A stretch of DNA of 64,000 nt from Candidatus Paceibacterota bacterium (GTDB lineage: Bacteria; Verrucomicrobiota; Verrucomicrobiia; Limisphaerales; UBA8199), in the NCBI GenBank assembly GCA_035452965.1, contig DAOTCE010000001.1, forward strand, positions 499,139 to 563,138. The letters are read 5' to 3'. Under the pieces are notes generated by a model that was given only the letters and a program-made list of their open reading frames with translations, made no database searches and was not told where the DNA came from. Shown piece by piece: positions 17,126 through 28,900 of the stretch; the stretch's first letter is position 1; every line of letters begins with the position of its first letter. A program made the position numbers and the translations under genes.

Positions 17126-17819
17126 AAAACTGCTCCAGAACGCCTCGTTCCGAGCGTGTTCCATGATTGCGGTCATTGCCCTGAGAATCAGCCCGCACCA
17201 AACACTTGCTCGATTCGGGTTTTCTTAACATATAGGGAACCAAAATCAGCCAATTTCGTCAACCACAATTGGCGACAACTGGTAGGATTCCCGCCCTTGA
17301 GTGGCGTCAGGCAGTAAGCGGCCGACCAGGGAATTGGGCAGGTCGCACCACAGGCCCTGTTGCCCGGTTTCAGGGAACTCGATCCGGCCTTCCCTCGGCA
17401 AACCAGCACTTCTGGCCAGTATCGGTCAGAATCGTCTTACCGGGCAGGCGGACTCAAGACCTGTGCCGCAAGCAAGGTGTAACCGGCCACGCGTGTCACA
17501 CCGTTGTCACACCGGCAATTCCGGTTTTGGAAGGTCGTGAGGTCGGATGTGCTTGGGAACCACCACTATCTGAGAGTGGACATGGCGCAGGTATCCATTA
17601 AGACGGCTATTCGGTCCTGGAATAGGGGTTTGCGTTGATGGATTGAGGTAATATGGCACCGAACACCCAGCCGAAGGCGGACTCAGCGAACTGCGGGGGT
17701 TGATTTGCAGAGGTCTTGGTTTACTGACAGGAAGCAAGGCGGCGACATTCCATCCGCAGTCGCTTCCTGCTGCCTGCAGGAGTGCGGATGAACAAGTGTG
17801 CCGATCAGACAAACCCGGC
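17126..17819. other. Gene-free stretch between foldase and PEP-CTERM genes
   Basis: I see no convincing coding sequence on either strand; short open frames here lack starts, signal sequences or recognisable motifs. Near 17494-17514 TGTCACACCG occurs twice with 11-base spacing, one helical turn, which could be a protein-binding site. The promoter of the foldase-amidase unit should lie near 17130-17280, where the sequence is relatively AT-rich (TTAACATATAGGGAACCAAAATC around 17225). Confidence 0.4.
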
Positions 17820-18515
17820 TCAGCCGGGCGCCGGCTGAAGCTTGTGCCTCTTCAGCCGATAGAAACCAATCACTCCGCCCAAGAACAGCACCGCCATAGC
17901 CCCCTCCACCAAACTCCCGGGCTCCGGCACCGCCGCGAGTTCGAAATCCAGTCCCCACTGTGTCACCCTGCTCTGATCCCCGCCCAACACGTCCGAGATG
18001 AACAAAGTCCAACTTCCGTTGGCATCCAATCCGTTGAACGAGCTCAGCAGCGCCGTCGGGGTTGTCCCGGCAATGGTCCCGCCTCCAGACTTTGGATCAA
18101 TGTTGCGCCCGTCCGGCGCGTAAGGCCCCGTCGGCACACTCCCTCCGCCATACCAGTGAATGTTCCCGCCAGCGCCCGCATCATTGAACACCACATTCAT
18201 CCCGGGATTCCCGTAGCCCGTGTCGTTGCCGGAGGAACTGCCAACCCGGTTCAGCAGCACTGAGAACCCGCTGTTATGCACCAGGGAGGCATAGAGGTCC
18301 CCATTCCACCCCCCGGTCAAGGTCAGCGCCACGCTCAGGCCCGCGATTGTCCCCACCTGGCCACTCACCGACCGCGTGTCCGCCCACCCGGACTCATTCC
18401 CATCCGGGATCAGCCCCCCGTTCTGGAAACCGCCGCTGTAATAGACGAAATCCGCCTGCGCTGGGCGCACCGCCAGCGCCAGCAAAACCACCACGACCAA
18501 GCCGGAACGTTTCAT
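17820..18515 (-). CDS. PEP-CTERM sorted protein with P-domain-like beta sandwich
   Basis: A 231-residue exported protein: signal peptide MKRSGLVVVVLLALAVRPAQA, then a body containing LDANGSWTLFISDVLGGDQS and VTQWGLDFE, which resembles the proprotein-convertase P domain often found in bacterial secreted proteins. The C-terminus is a classic PEP-CTERM tail: VPEPGS (about residue 201), a hydrophobic helix, then the basic cluster RLKRHK. The family is processed by exosortase and attached to, or released at, the cell surface. No exosortase gene is in the window, so the sorting enzyme must lie elsewhere. Confidence 0.85.
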   Translation of the reverse strand: MKRSGLVVVVLLALAVRPAQADFVYYSGGFQNGGLIPDGNESGWADTRSVSGQVGTIAGLSVALTLTGGWNGDLYASLVHNSGFSVLLNRVGSSSGNDTGYGNPGMNVVFNDAGAGGNIHWYGGGSVPTGPYAPDGRNIDPKSGGGTIAGTTPTALLSSFNGLDANGSWTLFISDVLGGDQSRVTQWGLDFELAAVPEPGSLVEGAMAVLFLGGVIGFYRLKRHKLQPAPG

Positions 18516-18604
18516 AACACTGCAAGTGAGGGCGCGATTATCGTGCCCCTGCCGGGAGTGTCAACATGAAATGCCGGCGTTCTGCCGCCAAATTTCTGGA
18601 ATCA

Positions 18605-18621
18605 CCGGGCGGGACGCCCGG
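18605..18621 (-). terminator. GC-rich hairpin downstream of tgt
   Basis: CCGGGCG-GGA-CGCCCGG, a perfect 7-bp stem 90 bases past the tgt stop. There is no T-run, so it is only a possible transcription end or an RNA-stabilising hairpin. Confidence 0.3.
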
Positions 18622-18710
18622 CGAACCGGCGGGCGAGAGGACGCCTACCCTGCTTTGTCCGCCGCGCTGCCGCCCCGGTGGCCCGTCTTGCGCCTTTCCT
18701 GGCGCCAAGC

Positions 18711-19868
<1,158 letters not shown>

Positions 19869-19942
19869 CTACCTCACGGAGCCGGGCAACTGGAAAATCG
19901 GGCAGCCAGTCGGCGGGTGCCGCCTGCCGCGGGCCGCGGCGG

Positions 19943-20860
19943 TTACGCCCGCATCGCGACCGGCAAGTCCACCGTCACTCCTTCGCGGGCCGCCTCGATT
20001 CTCAGCTTGCCTTTCCGGGTGGCAACAAGCTTCCGGGCGTGGGCCAGCATCCGGGCGATCTTGGCGTCGTCGTGGTTGGGGTCGTGATGAAAGAGGCAGA
20101 GCATTTTCACCTCCGCCAGGAGCGCGAGCGACACGACGTCATCGAGGCAGCCGTGGCCCCAACCGGTGTGCAGTTGGTATTCCCTGGCATCGTACTGCGT
20201 GTCCATGATCAGGAGATCGGTGCCGCGCAGGAACTCAACCAAATTGCGGTGCTTGCTCCGCCCAGCGGTGATGCCCCCCGGCTGCGATTCATTGTCGGGG
20301 AAGAAGGCAATAGACCCCCTGGAAGTAAACAGCCGGTAGCCAAAACAATTGCCGGGATGATTGGCCGGCGCGGCCTGGACGCGGACCGATCCGATACGGA
20401 AGCAGCGCCTTTGGAGTTCCTCAATGCGGACGTTGGCCGGCACCTCGCGCAGGCCAATCGGGAAGAACGGGCTGGACATCTGGCCCGCCAGCACGACATC
20501 CAAACCGTGCCGCGCTCCTTCGTAACCCAGGATGCGCAAGTGATTCTGCGGCTTGTACACGGGCTGAAAGAACGGCAGGCCCTGGATGTGGTCCCAATGC
20601 GTGTGGGTCAGCAGCAAGGTTAGTTCGAGCGGTTGCGTGTCGAATTCGGCGGCCAGGTGGCGGCCAAGCAGGCGCATTCCGGTGCCGGCGTCGAGAATGA
20701 TGATTTGCCCATCCGCGCGGACCTCGACGCAAGAAGTATTGCCGCCGTAATGGACCGTGGATGGCCCCGGGGTGGGAATGGACCCGCGAACGCCCCAGAA
20801 CGTTACTCGCGTGGTTTGGGCGCGCCCCGACCTGCCGTTGGTGCTTGAGCCTGTGTTCAT
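19943..20860 (-). CDS. Metallo-beta-lactamase-fold hydrolase
   Basis: A 305-residue cytosolic protein with the MBL signature HTHWDH (residues 86-91), preceded by VTFWGVRGSIPTPGPSTVHY and GNTSCVEVR, the lead-in of the RNase Z/PhnP-like phosphodiesterase branch. Later metal ligands are likely in APANHPGNCFGYR, in MDTQYD and in FHHDPNHDD. It probably hydrolyses a phosphodiester, possibly a cyclic nucleotide or RNA; the substrate cannot be told. It lies upstream of tgt on the same strand with a 74-base gap, so cotranscription is possible. Confidence 0.85.
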   Translation of the reverse strand: MNTGSSTNGRSGRAQTTRVTFWGVRGSIPTPGPSTVHYGGNTSCVEVRADGQIIILDAGTGMRLLGRHLAAEFDTQPLELTLLLTHTHWDHIQGLPFFQPVYKPQNHLRILGYEGARHGLDVVLAGQMSSPFFPIGLREVPANVRIEELQRRCFRIGSVRVQAAPANHPGNCFGYRLFTSRGSIAFFPDNESQPGGITAGRSKHRNLVEFLRGTDLLIMDTQYDAREYQLHTGWGHGCLDDVVSLALLAEVKMLCLFHHDPNHDDAKIARMLAHARKLVATRKGKLRIEAAREGVTVDLPVAMRA

Positions 20861-20951
20861 GGAACCCTGTGGCTGACTACACGCCCTATGCTAGCCTATA
20901 CCGAGCCAAACTCAAAGCTGAGAATGTATCACGGCCCCGGGCGCACCAATG

Positions 20952-20976
20952 AAAAAGCCCCGCGGAGGCGGGGCTT
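20952..20976 (-). terminator. Intrinsic terminator of the second PEP-CTERM gene
   Basis: On the minus strand AAGCCCCGC-CTCC-GCGGGGCTTTTTC: an 8-9 bp GC stem, 4-base loop and T-run, 25 bases past the stop of the gene at 21001-21723. It also separates that gene from the MBL-tgt unit. Confidence 0.85.
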
Positions 20977-21000
20977 GAAAAGACAAACCTGTGGCAGAAC

Positions 21001-21723
21001 TCAGGAGCGGCGACGGAGACAGAGCCAGCCAGCCAAACCGAGGCCCAAGAGGGAAAACGTGCCAGGCTCCGGAATCATGTAAGTGACGAAGGCCGTCTGC
21101 GTAAACGGATTCCAGCCGTCGGTGCCAAAGTCGTTGCCCGCGATTGCCTCTTGAGAACGATAGCCGGTGGGCGAACTGTAGGTTCCGAACAAGTCAAAAC
21201 TATCGCCAACGCCCACCCCAATGTTGGCGAGCGGGAAAGAGAGGCTAAAGGTAGAACTGCCGCTGCCGGACTGGTTGGCTCCAGCGATCCAGTTCAGGCT
21301 CCATTGACCACCACTTGCGAGCCCAAACAGGCTGGCATACCCGCCTTCAATAGCCACGGCGTATTCGGGCTCAAAACCCGAGAGGAAAGTCATCGTGCTA
21401 CGCCCCGGGCCGCCGGAATTGCCGGTGGAAGTATAACCCGAGATGGCGCTCCGGGCGCCGTCACCGTCATCGGACAGCGTCGAGGTATCCGTAAAGCCAC
21501 CCGCTACCGAATCAATGTAGATCACCAGCGCATTGTCCAGACTGCCGGCACCCTTGGTCAGGGTGAAGCTCAGATCGGTCGGGGTGTGGGTCAAACTCAG
21601 GGTGCCCAGGCCCACGGCGCCGCCCCAGCCGCTATTGCCGTTTCCGGCATAATCCACGGCTTGCGCTGAAAGACAGAGGGACATCAAAATGGCCGCTGCA
21701 GTAAGGCAAACATTCTTTTTCAT
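21001..21723 (-). CDS. PEP-CTERM sorted protein
   Basis: A 240-residue exported protein. I start at ATG 21723 (MKKNVCLTAAAILMSLCLSAQA), a clean signal peptide; an upstream in-frame ATG at 21744 would add seven residues. The body is Gly/Ser-rich beta structure without a recognised enzyme domain. The tail has IPEPGT, a hydrophobic helix (LLGLGLAGWLCL) and RRRS, the PEP-CTERM pattern for exosortase sorting. It ends just before a strong terminator. It is probably a surface or extracellular-matrix protein of unknown role. Confidence 0.85.
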   Translation of the reverse strand: MKKNVCLTAAAILMSLCLSAQAVDYAGNGNSGWGGAVGLGTLSLTHTPTDLSFTLTKGAGSLDNALVIYIDSVAGGFTDTSTLSDDGDGARSAISGYTSTGNSGGPGRSTMTFLSGFEPEYAVAIEGGYASLFGLASGGQWSLNWIAGANQSGSGSSTFSLSFPLANIGVGVGDSFDLFGTYSSPTGYRSQEAIAGNDFGTDGWNPFTQTAFVTYMIPEPGTFSLLGLGLAGWLCLRRRS

Positions 21724-22093
21724 AGCAGATTTCTTATGTGACAATTACTTGCGCCTATTCTTAGCGCAATTCGCATAGGAGTAAAGAAGAAAATACGTTG
21801 CTTGGGCAATAGAAATACCGCATGTACATGCGGGTCGTTACTGGCCGGCATGGCGGCTGTTTTGGACCTGCCGAAGAAGGGAGATTACGAGCGGTGTGCA
21901 GGTGGAATATGAGCGGAACACGCGGGAATGTCTCCGCCCGCCCGTGGCAGCTACGCCGTGCCGCCACGCCAAACGGCGGCCAAGCGCCACCCATAGGGTC
22001 GAGGATTCGTGGATTCAGGCAAGGCAGAGGATTGGCCGATGGGTGGCCGCGAATTCGGCTAAACTGGCCGCGGCCACCGGCTCTGCGGGGGCG
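21724..22093. other. Gene-free stretch upstream of the second PEP-CTERM gene
   Basis: This gap holds the presumed promoter of the minus-strand PEP-CTERM gene (AT-rich around 21730-21830) and the region just past the minus-strand GH13 stop at 22094. Short frames here show no signal peptide or motif. I see no hairpin with a T-run behind the GH13 gene. Confidence 0.4.
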
Positions 22094-25000
22094 TCAGGGC
22101 AGCACGCTGACCCGGTAGAACATGCTGGCATTGGTGGCTGGTCCCACGGGGCAACTGGCAGTGGCGCTCGCAGCGGTCACAATTCCGCTGATGGGCACGA
22201 AGCTGCTGTTGAGGTCGGCGGTGGACCAGACGCGGTAGGTCTTGCCGGAGACGCTGGACCAGGTGAGGAGGTTTCCGTATGCCAGGCTCAGGATACGAAG
22301 GGGGGTATTGGATTCGAGCGGGTTGGTGCCGGCGAGGTCTTCGGCGGCGTTGGTGATACCGTCCTGATCGAAGTCGCCGTTGGGATCGAGTAGAACGACG
22401 CCGGCGCTAGACGGGCTGAAGGGGCCTTCGATGCCGGCGTTATTGAAGGCGCTGACCATGGCGTAGTTGGTAGTGCCGAGGATGTTGGTGATCGTCTGCG
22501 CGGTAGCGGTGACGATACCGTCGAAGACGTTGGAGGCGCCGGGAGAAGTGCCGACTATGAGGTGATAGGCAGAGACGCCGCCTTCAGGATCCGCCAGCGG
22601 AGCCCAAGTGAAGGTTGCACTGGGACCAATGGAATAAGCCTTCGGAGTCGAGGGAGCGGAAGGGGTGGCGGGTGGAGTGACGTCGTAGAGCTTCAAGTAC
22701 TGGGGCTCGAAAGGCGCGTTGGTCCAACCACTGTCGGCGCCGGGCACGGGGTTGAGCGAGACGTAGATGCCGTTGGCGAGGAGGTTGGAGCCAGCCAGGC
22801 CAGCACCAGGCCAGAGCCAGTAGTTGCGGCGATTGGAGTCGTAGGCGGTGTAGGCGGCGATGTTGCGGACGTTGTAGGTGCGGGCCGGCTTGATGCCGAA
22901 GAGGTTGGCGCTGTCCTGAGTAATGTCCACGTTAAAATTGCCCTGCTGGGAGTTATTGCGATCAAGGTTGGCGAAGGCGAAGATCACGTCGAAGCAGTTG
23001 GGCGAGCCATTCGGCTGCTCATACTTGGCAACGGAGAAGATGTTTGTCTGCGGTTTGCCGCTGCCAACTTGGTTGAGGAAGAAGCGATTGGACGAGCGGA
23101 GCGCAGGGCTGAAGCCGCGGGCCTGGTTGATGGCGGCATAGACGGGCCAGAGGAAGTCCACACCATAGCCGCGGTTGTTGAAGATGGGCTGGAGAGAGTT
23201 GTATTTCTTGAACTGGGGGATGAGCTTGCTGAAATTGATCTCATAGAGGTCGAACCCGGTGGTGCGGGTGATGCCAAGCTCCTGCCCGTAGAAGATCATC
23301 GGGGCGCCGTCCACGGAGCTGCAGGCGGCATAGCGGATGAGGGCCTGGAAGGGGTCATCGTAGTTCTCCTCGTCGTGGGAGGTGGTGTTGAGCAGGACGA
23401 GGCCCTGGCCGTAAGAGCGGCGGCGGTCTGCGAAGATGTTGCGGTAGTCGCTGGCCGTGGCCGCCGACTTGAGCGGGAAAACGATGTTCTCGTTGAGGAT
23501 GTCGAAGTGCCGGTTGGAGCGGTAGGTGACATTGCCGCCATCGAGGGATTCGCTCATGAAGACAAAGTCCCATTTGCGGCTGCGGGCCTTGTTGATGATG
23601 TATTCCCAGGCCTGGGGCGGCAGGCCCTGGCCGAAGTCGGCGCGGAGGCCGTCAATGCCTCTGGATGTTTGGGCGGCGGGGGTGCCGTAGGGGCAGCCGG
23701 TCTTGTCCAGCCAGTAGAGGACATAGTCGGAGAAGTAACGCCACACATTGCGGGTCACCGAGTCGAAGTGACCGTTCTGGTCGCCGTATTGGTCCTCGTC
23801 GCCGATGCTGTAGTCGAACCAATCGGCCTCGTTGAGGTGGGCGCCGGATTCCGCAGCGCTGGGCGTGAGGGCCGCGTAGCGGCCGAAGAACACGTCGGCG
23901 ACATCGCTCCACTTGCCGAAGTCACAGCGATCCGGGGCGACGGCGACGTTGCCGACCCCCGAGGCCCGCATATCGTAGCGGTCGGCTCGGGAATAGAAGC
24001 GGGCTTCCCAGTTGCGGATCTGATCAGCAGCCTGCGCGCCGCTGGCGAAGTAGTAAACGCCGCTGCCGTCCAGTTCGCAATCCCAGGCGGTGTGGTTGAA
24101 AGCGGCGTCGAGCATAACGTTGAGGCCGGCGGCGTCGGCGGCGGCGACAAAGTTGGTGAACTCGGTCATGGCGGCGTCGCGGGTGTTCGCCTTGCTCATT
24201 AGGGGGTTGACCTGGAAGAAGTTCTTCACGGCGTATGGACTGCCGATGGAATAGGGCTGGCCGGTGGCGGGATCAGTATGGCGACCGGCATCGCCGATGG
24301 GATGAATGGGCTGGAACCAGAGCCAGTTCACGCCGAGATTCCGGGCATAGGCCAGGTTGAAGCGGTTGGTAACGGGATCATAGGGGCGGGAACCGGGCCC
24401 GCCGTGGAGGTCGGTGAATGTGCTGCGCTGATAATCCTGCATGCCCTGGGAGCCGATGTTGAGGACGTTCAGCTCGTAGAGAGTGATATTGCGGGCCTTG
24501 CGGGGAGCGACAACAAGGGCGTGATCGCGGCGGCCGCCGTCGGAATACCAGAACCAGTTAGTGTCGCCGGTTATCTGGTAGCGCGCAGTCAGGCGATAGG
24601 CGCCGGTCTTTTGCGCATTGAGCGTGAGGGTGTATTGGCCGGGTTGGCCACCCGGGCTCATGGTGTAGGCCTTGTAATATTGGCTGTCGTCGCCGGCGGC
24701 AATAGCGGCACCGTCGGGCGGCACGATGCCGTCTTCGACGCCGTCGCCGTTGGCATCGAGCGCGGCGCGGTCGCGGCGATTGAGGTTGGAGAAAACCTCG
24801 GCGTTGGTGACGCCCGAGACTCCGGGTGAAAAGAGAATGGCCAGGGGGACGGAGTCGGCTGCCGTTTCATCCACGAAGACGTGAGTGGTGGTGTAATTGG
24901 CGTTAAGACCGTTGACGGTGAGGACGGGGTCACCGGCGGCGCCGATGGAAAAGTCGAAGACGGTGTTGGGCGAGCCCGCGTTGTAATCGGCGAACTTCTC

Positions 25001-25858
25001 CTCGTTGTTGGTGCTGTGCCAGGCGCCGATCTTGTATTTGATGGTGATGAAGGCGGGCAGGTTGCTCACTGTACCTTGCCACCACATGGCGTTGCCTGCG
25101 GGGCTGGTGTCGTCCTCAACGTGGTCGAGCGCCAGGGATACCGCTTGAGAAGTGCCGCCGGCGACCCCGAGCGAGCCGGTTGGGGTGGCTCCGTCAGTGG
25201 TGAAATAGACAGCGGCATGATCAGCCCAGCGGGAGGCGAGGCTGGAGTCCTTGCCAATGTAGCCGAGCTTGATCCAGAAAGCCACGTTGTAGTGAGTGTC
25301 GTCGTCGCCGGGGCTGACGACGCGGTTGCCGGCGTGGAAGAGCCAAGCCGGGCGGTTGCGGATGGCGAAGGGAGACGTGGCGGCGGTAGCCTGACTGGTG
25401 GTCGTGCTGCTGCCGCCGTCGCCGCCGTAGAGATAAGTGTTCTCTGCCCCGGAGTCGAAGTTCAGGTACAGGTAATACTGGATGACCTCGTTGGTGCCGA
25501 CGCTGGCACTGTTGAACGACGCCTTCCAGTATTGGTTGTTGGGGCTGGGGCCGCCGTTGAGGTGCCAAGTGAGGGCGGTGTTGCTCCAGGAACCTTGCGT
25601 CGCGCCCTTGTAGTAGAGCGTGCCGCCGGTCTGGTTGGCGGTGCCATAGCCGGGGTTGTTGTACTTCTGGACTCCCTGATAAACGGTGACGGTGGTGTCA
25701 GTTCCGATCTCAAACTCAGGGCTGCGCATGTTGAAGCCAAGATCGCTGGTGTTGTCCGGGATGTGCCAGGCGTTGGCCAGCACCCCGAAGCACTGGTGAC
25801 CAGTGGTCAGGCACATGGCCAAGCAGACGAGGATGGCCAGATGAGAGTGACTTTTCAT
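22094..25858 (-). CDS. Large extracellular GH13 alpha-amylase family protein
   Basis: A 1254-residue secreted enzyme. Start ATG 25858 gives a clean signal peptide (MKSHSHLAILVCLAMCLTTG); the longer frame from 25924 adds an unlikely basic leader. Residues 30-430 are beta-rich, with starch-binding or Ig-like character. The (beta/alpha)8 GH13 domain covers about 450-950: region I DAAFNHT (about 586), region II GLRADF with the nucleophile Asp (about 739), region III MSESLDG with the acid/base Glu (about 772), region IV SHDEEN (about 829). An Fn3-like domain, a calcium-type linker (DFDQDGITNAAEDLAGTNP) and the C-terminal module ending FYRVSVLP follow. It should hydrolyse alpha-1,4 or alpha-1,6 glucans outside the cell. 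The second GH13 gene lies 92 bases upstream on the same strand. Confidence 0.9.
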   Translation of the reverse strand: MKSHSHLAILVCLAMCLTTGHQCFGVLANAWHIPDNTSDLGFNMRSPEFEIGTDTTVTVYQGVQKYNNPGYGTANQTGGTLYYKGATQGSWSNTALTWHLNGGPSPNNQYWKASFNSASVGTNEVIQYYLYLNFDSGAENTYLYGGDGGSSTTTSQATAATSPFAIRNRPAWLFHAGNRVVSPGDDDTHYNVAFWIKLGYIGKDSSLASRWADHAAVYFTTDGATPTGSLGVAGGTSQAVSLALDHVEDDTSPAGNAMWWQGTVSNLPAFITIKYKIGAWHSTNNEEKFADYNAGSPNTVFDFSIGAAGDPVLTVNGLNANYTTTHVFVDETAADSVPLAILFSPGVSGVTNAEVFSNLNRRDRAALDANGDGVEDGIVPPDGAAIAAGDDSQYYKAYTMSPGGQPGQYTLTLNAQKTGAYRLTARYQITGDTNWFWYSDGGRRDHALVVAPRKARNITLYELNVLNIGSQGMQDYQRSTFTDLHGGPGSRPYDPVTNRFNLAYARNLGVNWLWFQPIHPIGDAGRHTDPATGQPYSIGSPYAVKNFFQVNPLMSKANTRDAAMTEFTNFVAAADAAGLNVMLDAAFNHTAWDCELDGSGVYYFASGAQAADQIRNWEARFYSRADRYDMRASGVGNVAVAPDRCDFGKWSDVADVFFGRYAALTPSAAESGAHLNEADWFDYSIGDEDQYGDQNGHFDSVTRNVWRYFSDYVLYWLDKTGCPYGTPAAQTSRGIDGLRADFGQGLPPQAWEYIINKARSRKWDFVFMSESLDGGNVTYRSNRHFDILNENIVFPLKSAATASDYRNIFADRRRSYGQGLVLLNTTSHDEENYDDPFQALIRYAACSSVDGAPMIFYGQELGITRTTGFDLYEINFSKLIPQFKKYNSLQPIFNNRGYGVDFLWPVYAAINQARGFSPALRSSNRFFLNQVGSGKPQTNIFSVAKYEQPNGSPNCFDVIFAFANLDRNNSQQGNFNVDITQDSANLFGIKPARTYNVRNIAAYTAYDSNRRNYWLWPGAGLAGSNLLANGIYVSLNPVPGADSGWTNAPFEPQYLKLYDVTPPATPSAPSTPKAYSIGPSATFTWAPLADPEGGVSAYHLIVGTSPGASNVFDGIVTATAQTITNILGTTNYAMVSAFNNAGIEGPFSPSSAGVVLLDPNGDFDQDGITNAAEDLAGTNPLESNTPLRILSLAYGNLLTWSSVSGKTYRVWSTADLNSSFVPISGIVTAASATASCPVGPATNASMFYRVSVLP

Positions 25859-25950
25859 GGCAATTGGGAATTTGAAGCGCGGAGCGGACGCCTCGGCGAG
25901 ACGTTCCTGTCGACGAAGAGACATTTTCGCATTAGGTCCGGCTCGCGAGT

Positions 25951-28900
25951 TTAGGGCAGGACCTGGATACGGTAGAAACGGTTGGTGGCGCCGGAGGAAG
26001 AGTCGAACCAGCGGGTGACAGGGTCAGTGAGGCTGGCCGGGACGACCGCGCCGACAATTGGCTGCATAGGCTCGTGCAGGTTGGTAGTGGCGAGCACTTG
26101 GTAGGATTTGCCGGGCACGCTGGCCCAAGTGACCTCGGCAGGAGTGTCGGGAACCAGATGCGTGATGCGGAGGAAGGAATTGAGGTCGCCCGGGTCGGTG
26201 CCGGCGAGCAGTTCGAGCCAGTCGGGAACGGTGTCTCCGTCCGTGTCGAGGACCGAGTTCCGGATGCCCACAAGCACGGTGCGGCTCGCGCTGAGATTCA
26301 CGCCGTTGGAGAAGGTGACGAGAATGGTGTTGGTGCCGGGGGAAAAGTCCCGCCAGTTGTAGTAGATCTGGCGCATTCCCGTGCCGCAGCCAAAGGGGCG
26401 GATGTTGTAGAGGACGTTGCTGTTGGCGTCCTGACGCGGTTGGAAGACGCCGTTGATGTAGATGCTGAAGAGGTTGTAATTGGTGGTGGTAAGGGTGGCG
26501 GTAAAACAGGATGAGATGGTGAAGACATCATTGGAGTTGAGGGTGAGCACCTGTCCGTCAGTGGATGGATTGACGATATTGAGCACGGTGGCCGGTCCTT
26601 GGGCATTGATTGTGCGGGTGACCGTAGTGTAGCGCTCCGGGTAAACGCTCGACGCGGTGTCCTTGAGGTAAACATCAATCGTGGCGGTGCCGCTACTGGC
26701 AACGGGACTGTAGGCGAAGCGAAACTCCTGCGGGTAATTGGGGTACTGCTGACTCAGGCCGCCGTCCGGAGAGACTGCGCTGGCCGTGCCACAGTTCTGG
26801 CCATTGTTGTCGGTGATGCAGTAATCCACCGCTGTTGTCGAGCTGTCGGCGCGCACGACCACGGTGTAGGTGCTGCTAGTCAGCGTGGCGCCGTCTGTGG
26901 CGGGGTAGGCAATGACTCCGCCCGGCAACTGGCCGGCGTAGTAAAAGGTCTGCAGGAAGGTGTTATAGACCGCCGATTTGCCGCTGCGCGGCAGGAAAGC
27001 GCGCGCGCGGACAATGTGGAATCCGCTACGCAAGCCGGTGGTGGTGTCGCTCGTGTTGAGGTTGTTATGCAGCCACACCGTGGCGGCGGTGGGATTGAAG
27101 TTCGTTATACCGAATTGGGTCAGGCCGTAAAGCTTGGCGCCGTCGGCGTCGGAAATGGCCTCAATCGGGCCATAGACGCCGCCCTTGAACAGGGCCACCT
27201 TGTAGCGAACTTCGGGGCTCCCGGACTGTGCCGGGATGGTGCCCTTCCACCAGTCGATGGTGGATTCAGCCACGTCGTTGGTCTGCCACCCCGCCTCGAC
27301 GACCTGGGTGGTCCCTTTGCCGACGCCGAAGGCTCCTTCGGGATTGGTGCCGTCGGTAGTGTAGTAGATAAAGCACTTGTCAATCTGGAACTGGTAGCCT
27401 GACTTGATCCAGATATCCACGGGCTGGCCGGCCCCCGGATTGTAGGGGATGCGCTGAGTGGGAGTGCTGCGGCCTTTGGCGGTATTAGTCGCCGCCGGAT
27501 CGTGATAAACCCAGTCGGCTGTCTGGGTCTTGACACCCAAACCTCCACCCGCCCCATTGACCACCGACGTGGTTGTGGTGCCGACGGTGTATTTGTACGT
27601 CTCGGCGCCGGGTGAAGCGATTGTGTTCCGGTCGACCAAACGTGCGCCGAATTTCTCCGGGCCATAGCGGAACTGCTGCAGCGCCTGCTCGTAACCGAGC
27701 CATACGTCAGTGACATAACCAGGCCGGTTGTCCCGCCGGTCAAAGCCCGTGCCGGGGCCGAGGCCCATGTGACTGTTCAGGTCGAGCCCGCCGTCCAACT
27801 TGACCGCCATATTCACGGCCGACGCGTCGCTGCGCAGGAGCATGTCAAAGGGCGCATTGGTCAGGACCGGAATCCGGATAGAGTAGGTACTGGTGGTGGC
27901 GGCGAGATTGCCTTCGCCGGGAGCGAGCAGGACGTTGCCGCCGGAGTCCACGCTCCCCCGCATCTTGAAGGGATAAACCGGGCCGAAGCCAGGATCGCCG
28001 TGGCTGCCGTCGCGGCGGGTGACCAGCAGCGTCGGCGCGACTGCCCCGCCCTGCCGGAAGGTGATGGCATTGGTCAGCACATTTGCGCGGCTCGGCTCCG
28101 GCCACTGGTAGCCGTACATCACCCAGCCCCCGGCCGGAATGAGCAACTCAATGGCGCCGCCTCCCGGGGCCAGGACCTGGCCGCCGGCCACATAGATTTT
28201 CCGTTGCGCCGGGCTGGCAGCGAAGGCGGTGGAAGTCGCCTCTGCCTGACTGGTCGTGGCTTCATGCACCAACAGCTTCGCACAGGTGCGGGAATTGCCG
28301 CCATTTGGCGAACTGCTGGCCATCTGTGACAGGACTGATCCGGGTGGAAAGCCGACCACCAAGCCAAAACCCTTGGAGGGGCTTCCGTTATAGCAGTTGT
28401 AGTAACCGTCATCGGCTCTAACGATCCCGTCGTCAAAGAGGACATCGCCGGAGGGGTTGTTGTAGGTGGCGTTCATCGCAAAGAGGACCACCGTGGCGTC
28501 GGGGTTGCTGTAAGGATCGCCGCCAGCAACGTCGCGATAGTCATATCGTTCGAAGGCGACGATATGACTGTCGCTCCAACGCGGGCGCGTGCCGCCGCGG
28601 GCCATCTGATTGTGGATGTAACAGGTCTCGGGCATGGTGTTATCGCCGAATTGACCGAGGTAACAAGTCATGGGGACCTGTGGGAACGTGGATTCGCTGC
28701 CGGGCGGGCCAGCCCAGTTGAAGTTATCCGAGTAGATCATCGGCAGGCCCTCGTGCATGAAGTAATAGGCGTTCTGCAGCTCGCGGTGGGTCGGACAGCA
28801 GAGGAGGTGGTCGTGATCCTCGGCGAACTGGACGCCCTGGGCGGCGCTGAACGCGCCGTCGTACGGAATGAAATGAGGCTGGTCAAGGTCCGCAGGCAGC

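Noticed and set aside
17440..17480. tRNA-like GGCGGACTCAAGACC stretch
   Set aside because: It recalls a Leu anticodon arm, but no matching acceptor stem, D arm or T arm could be folded around it.
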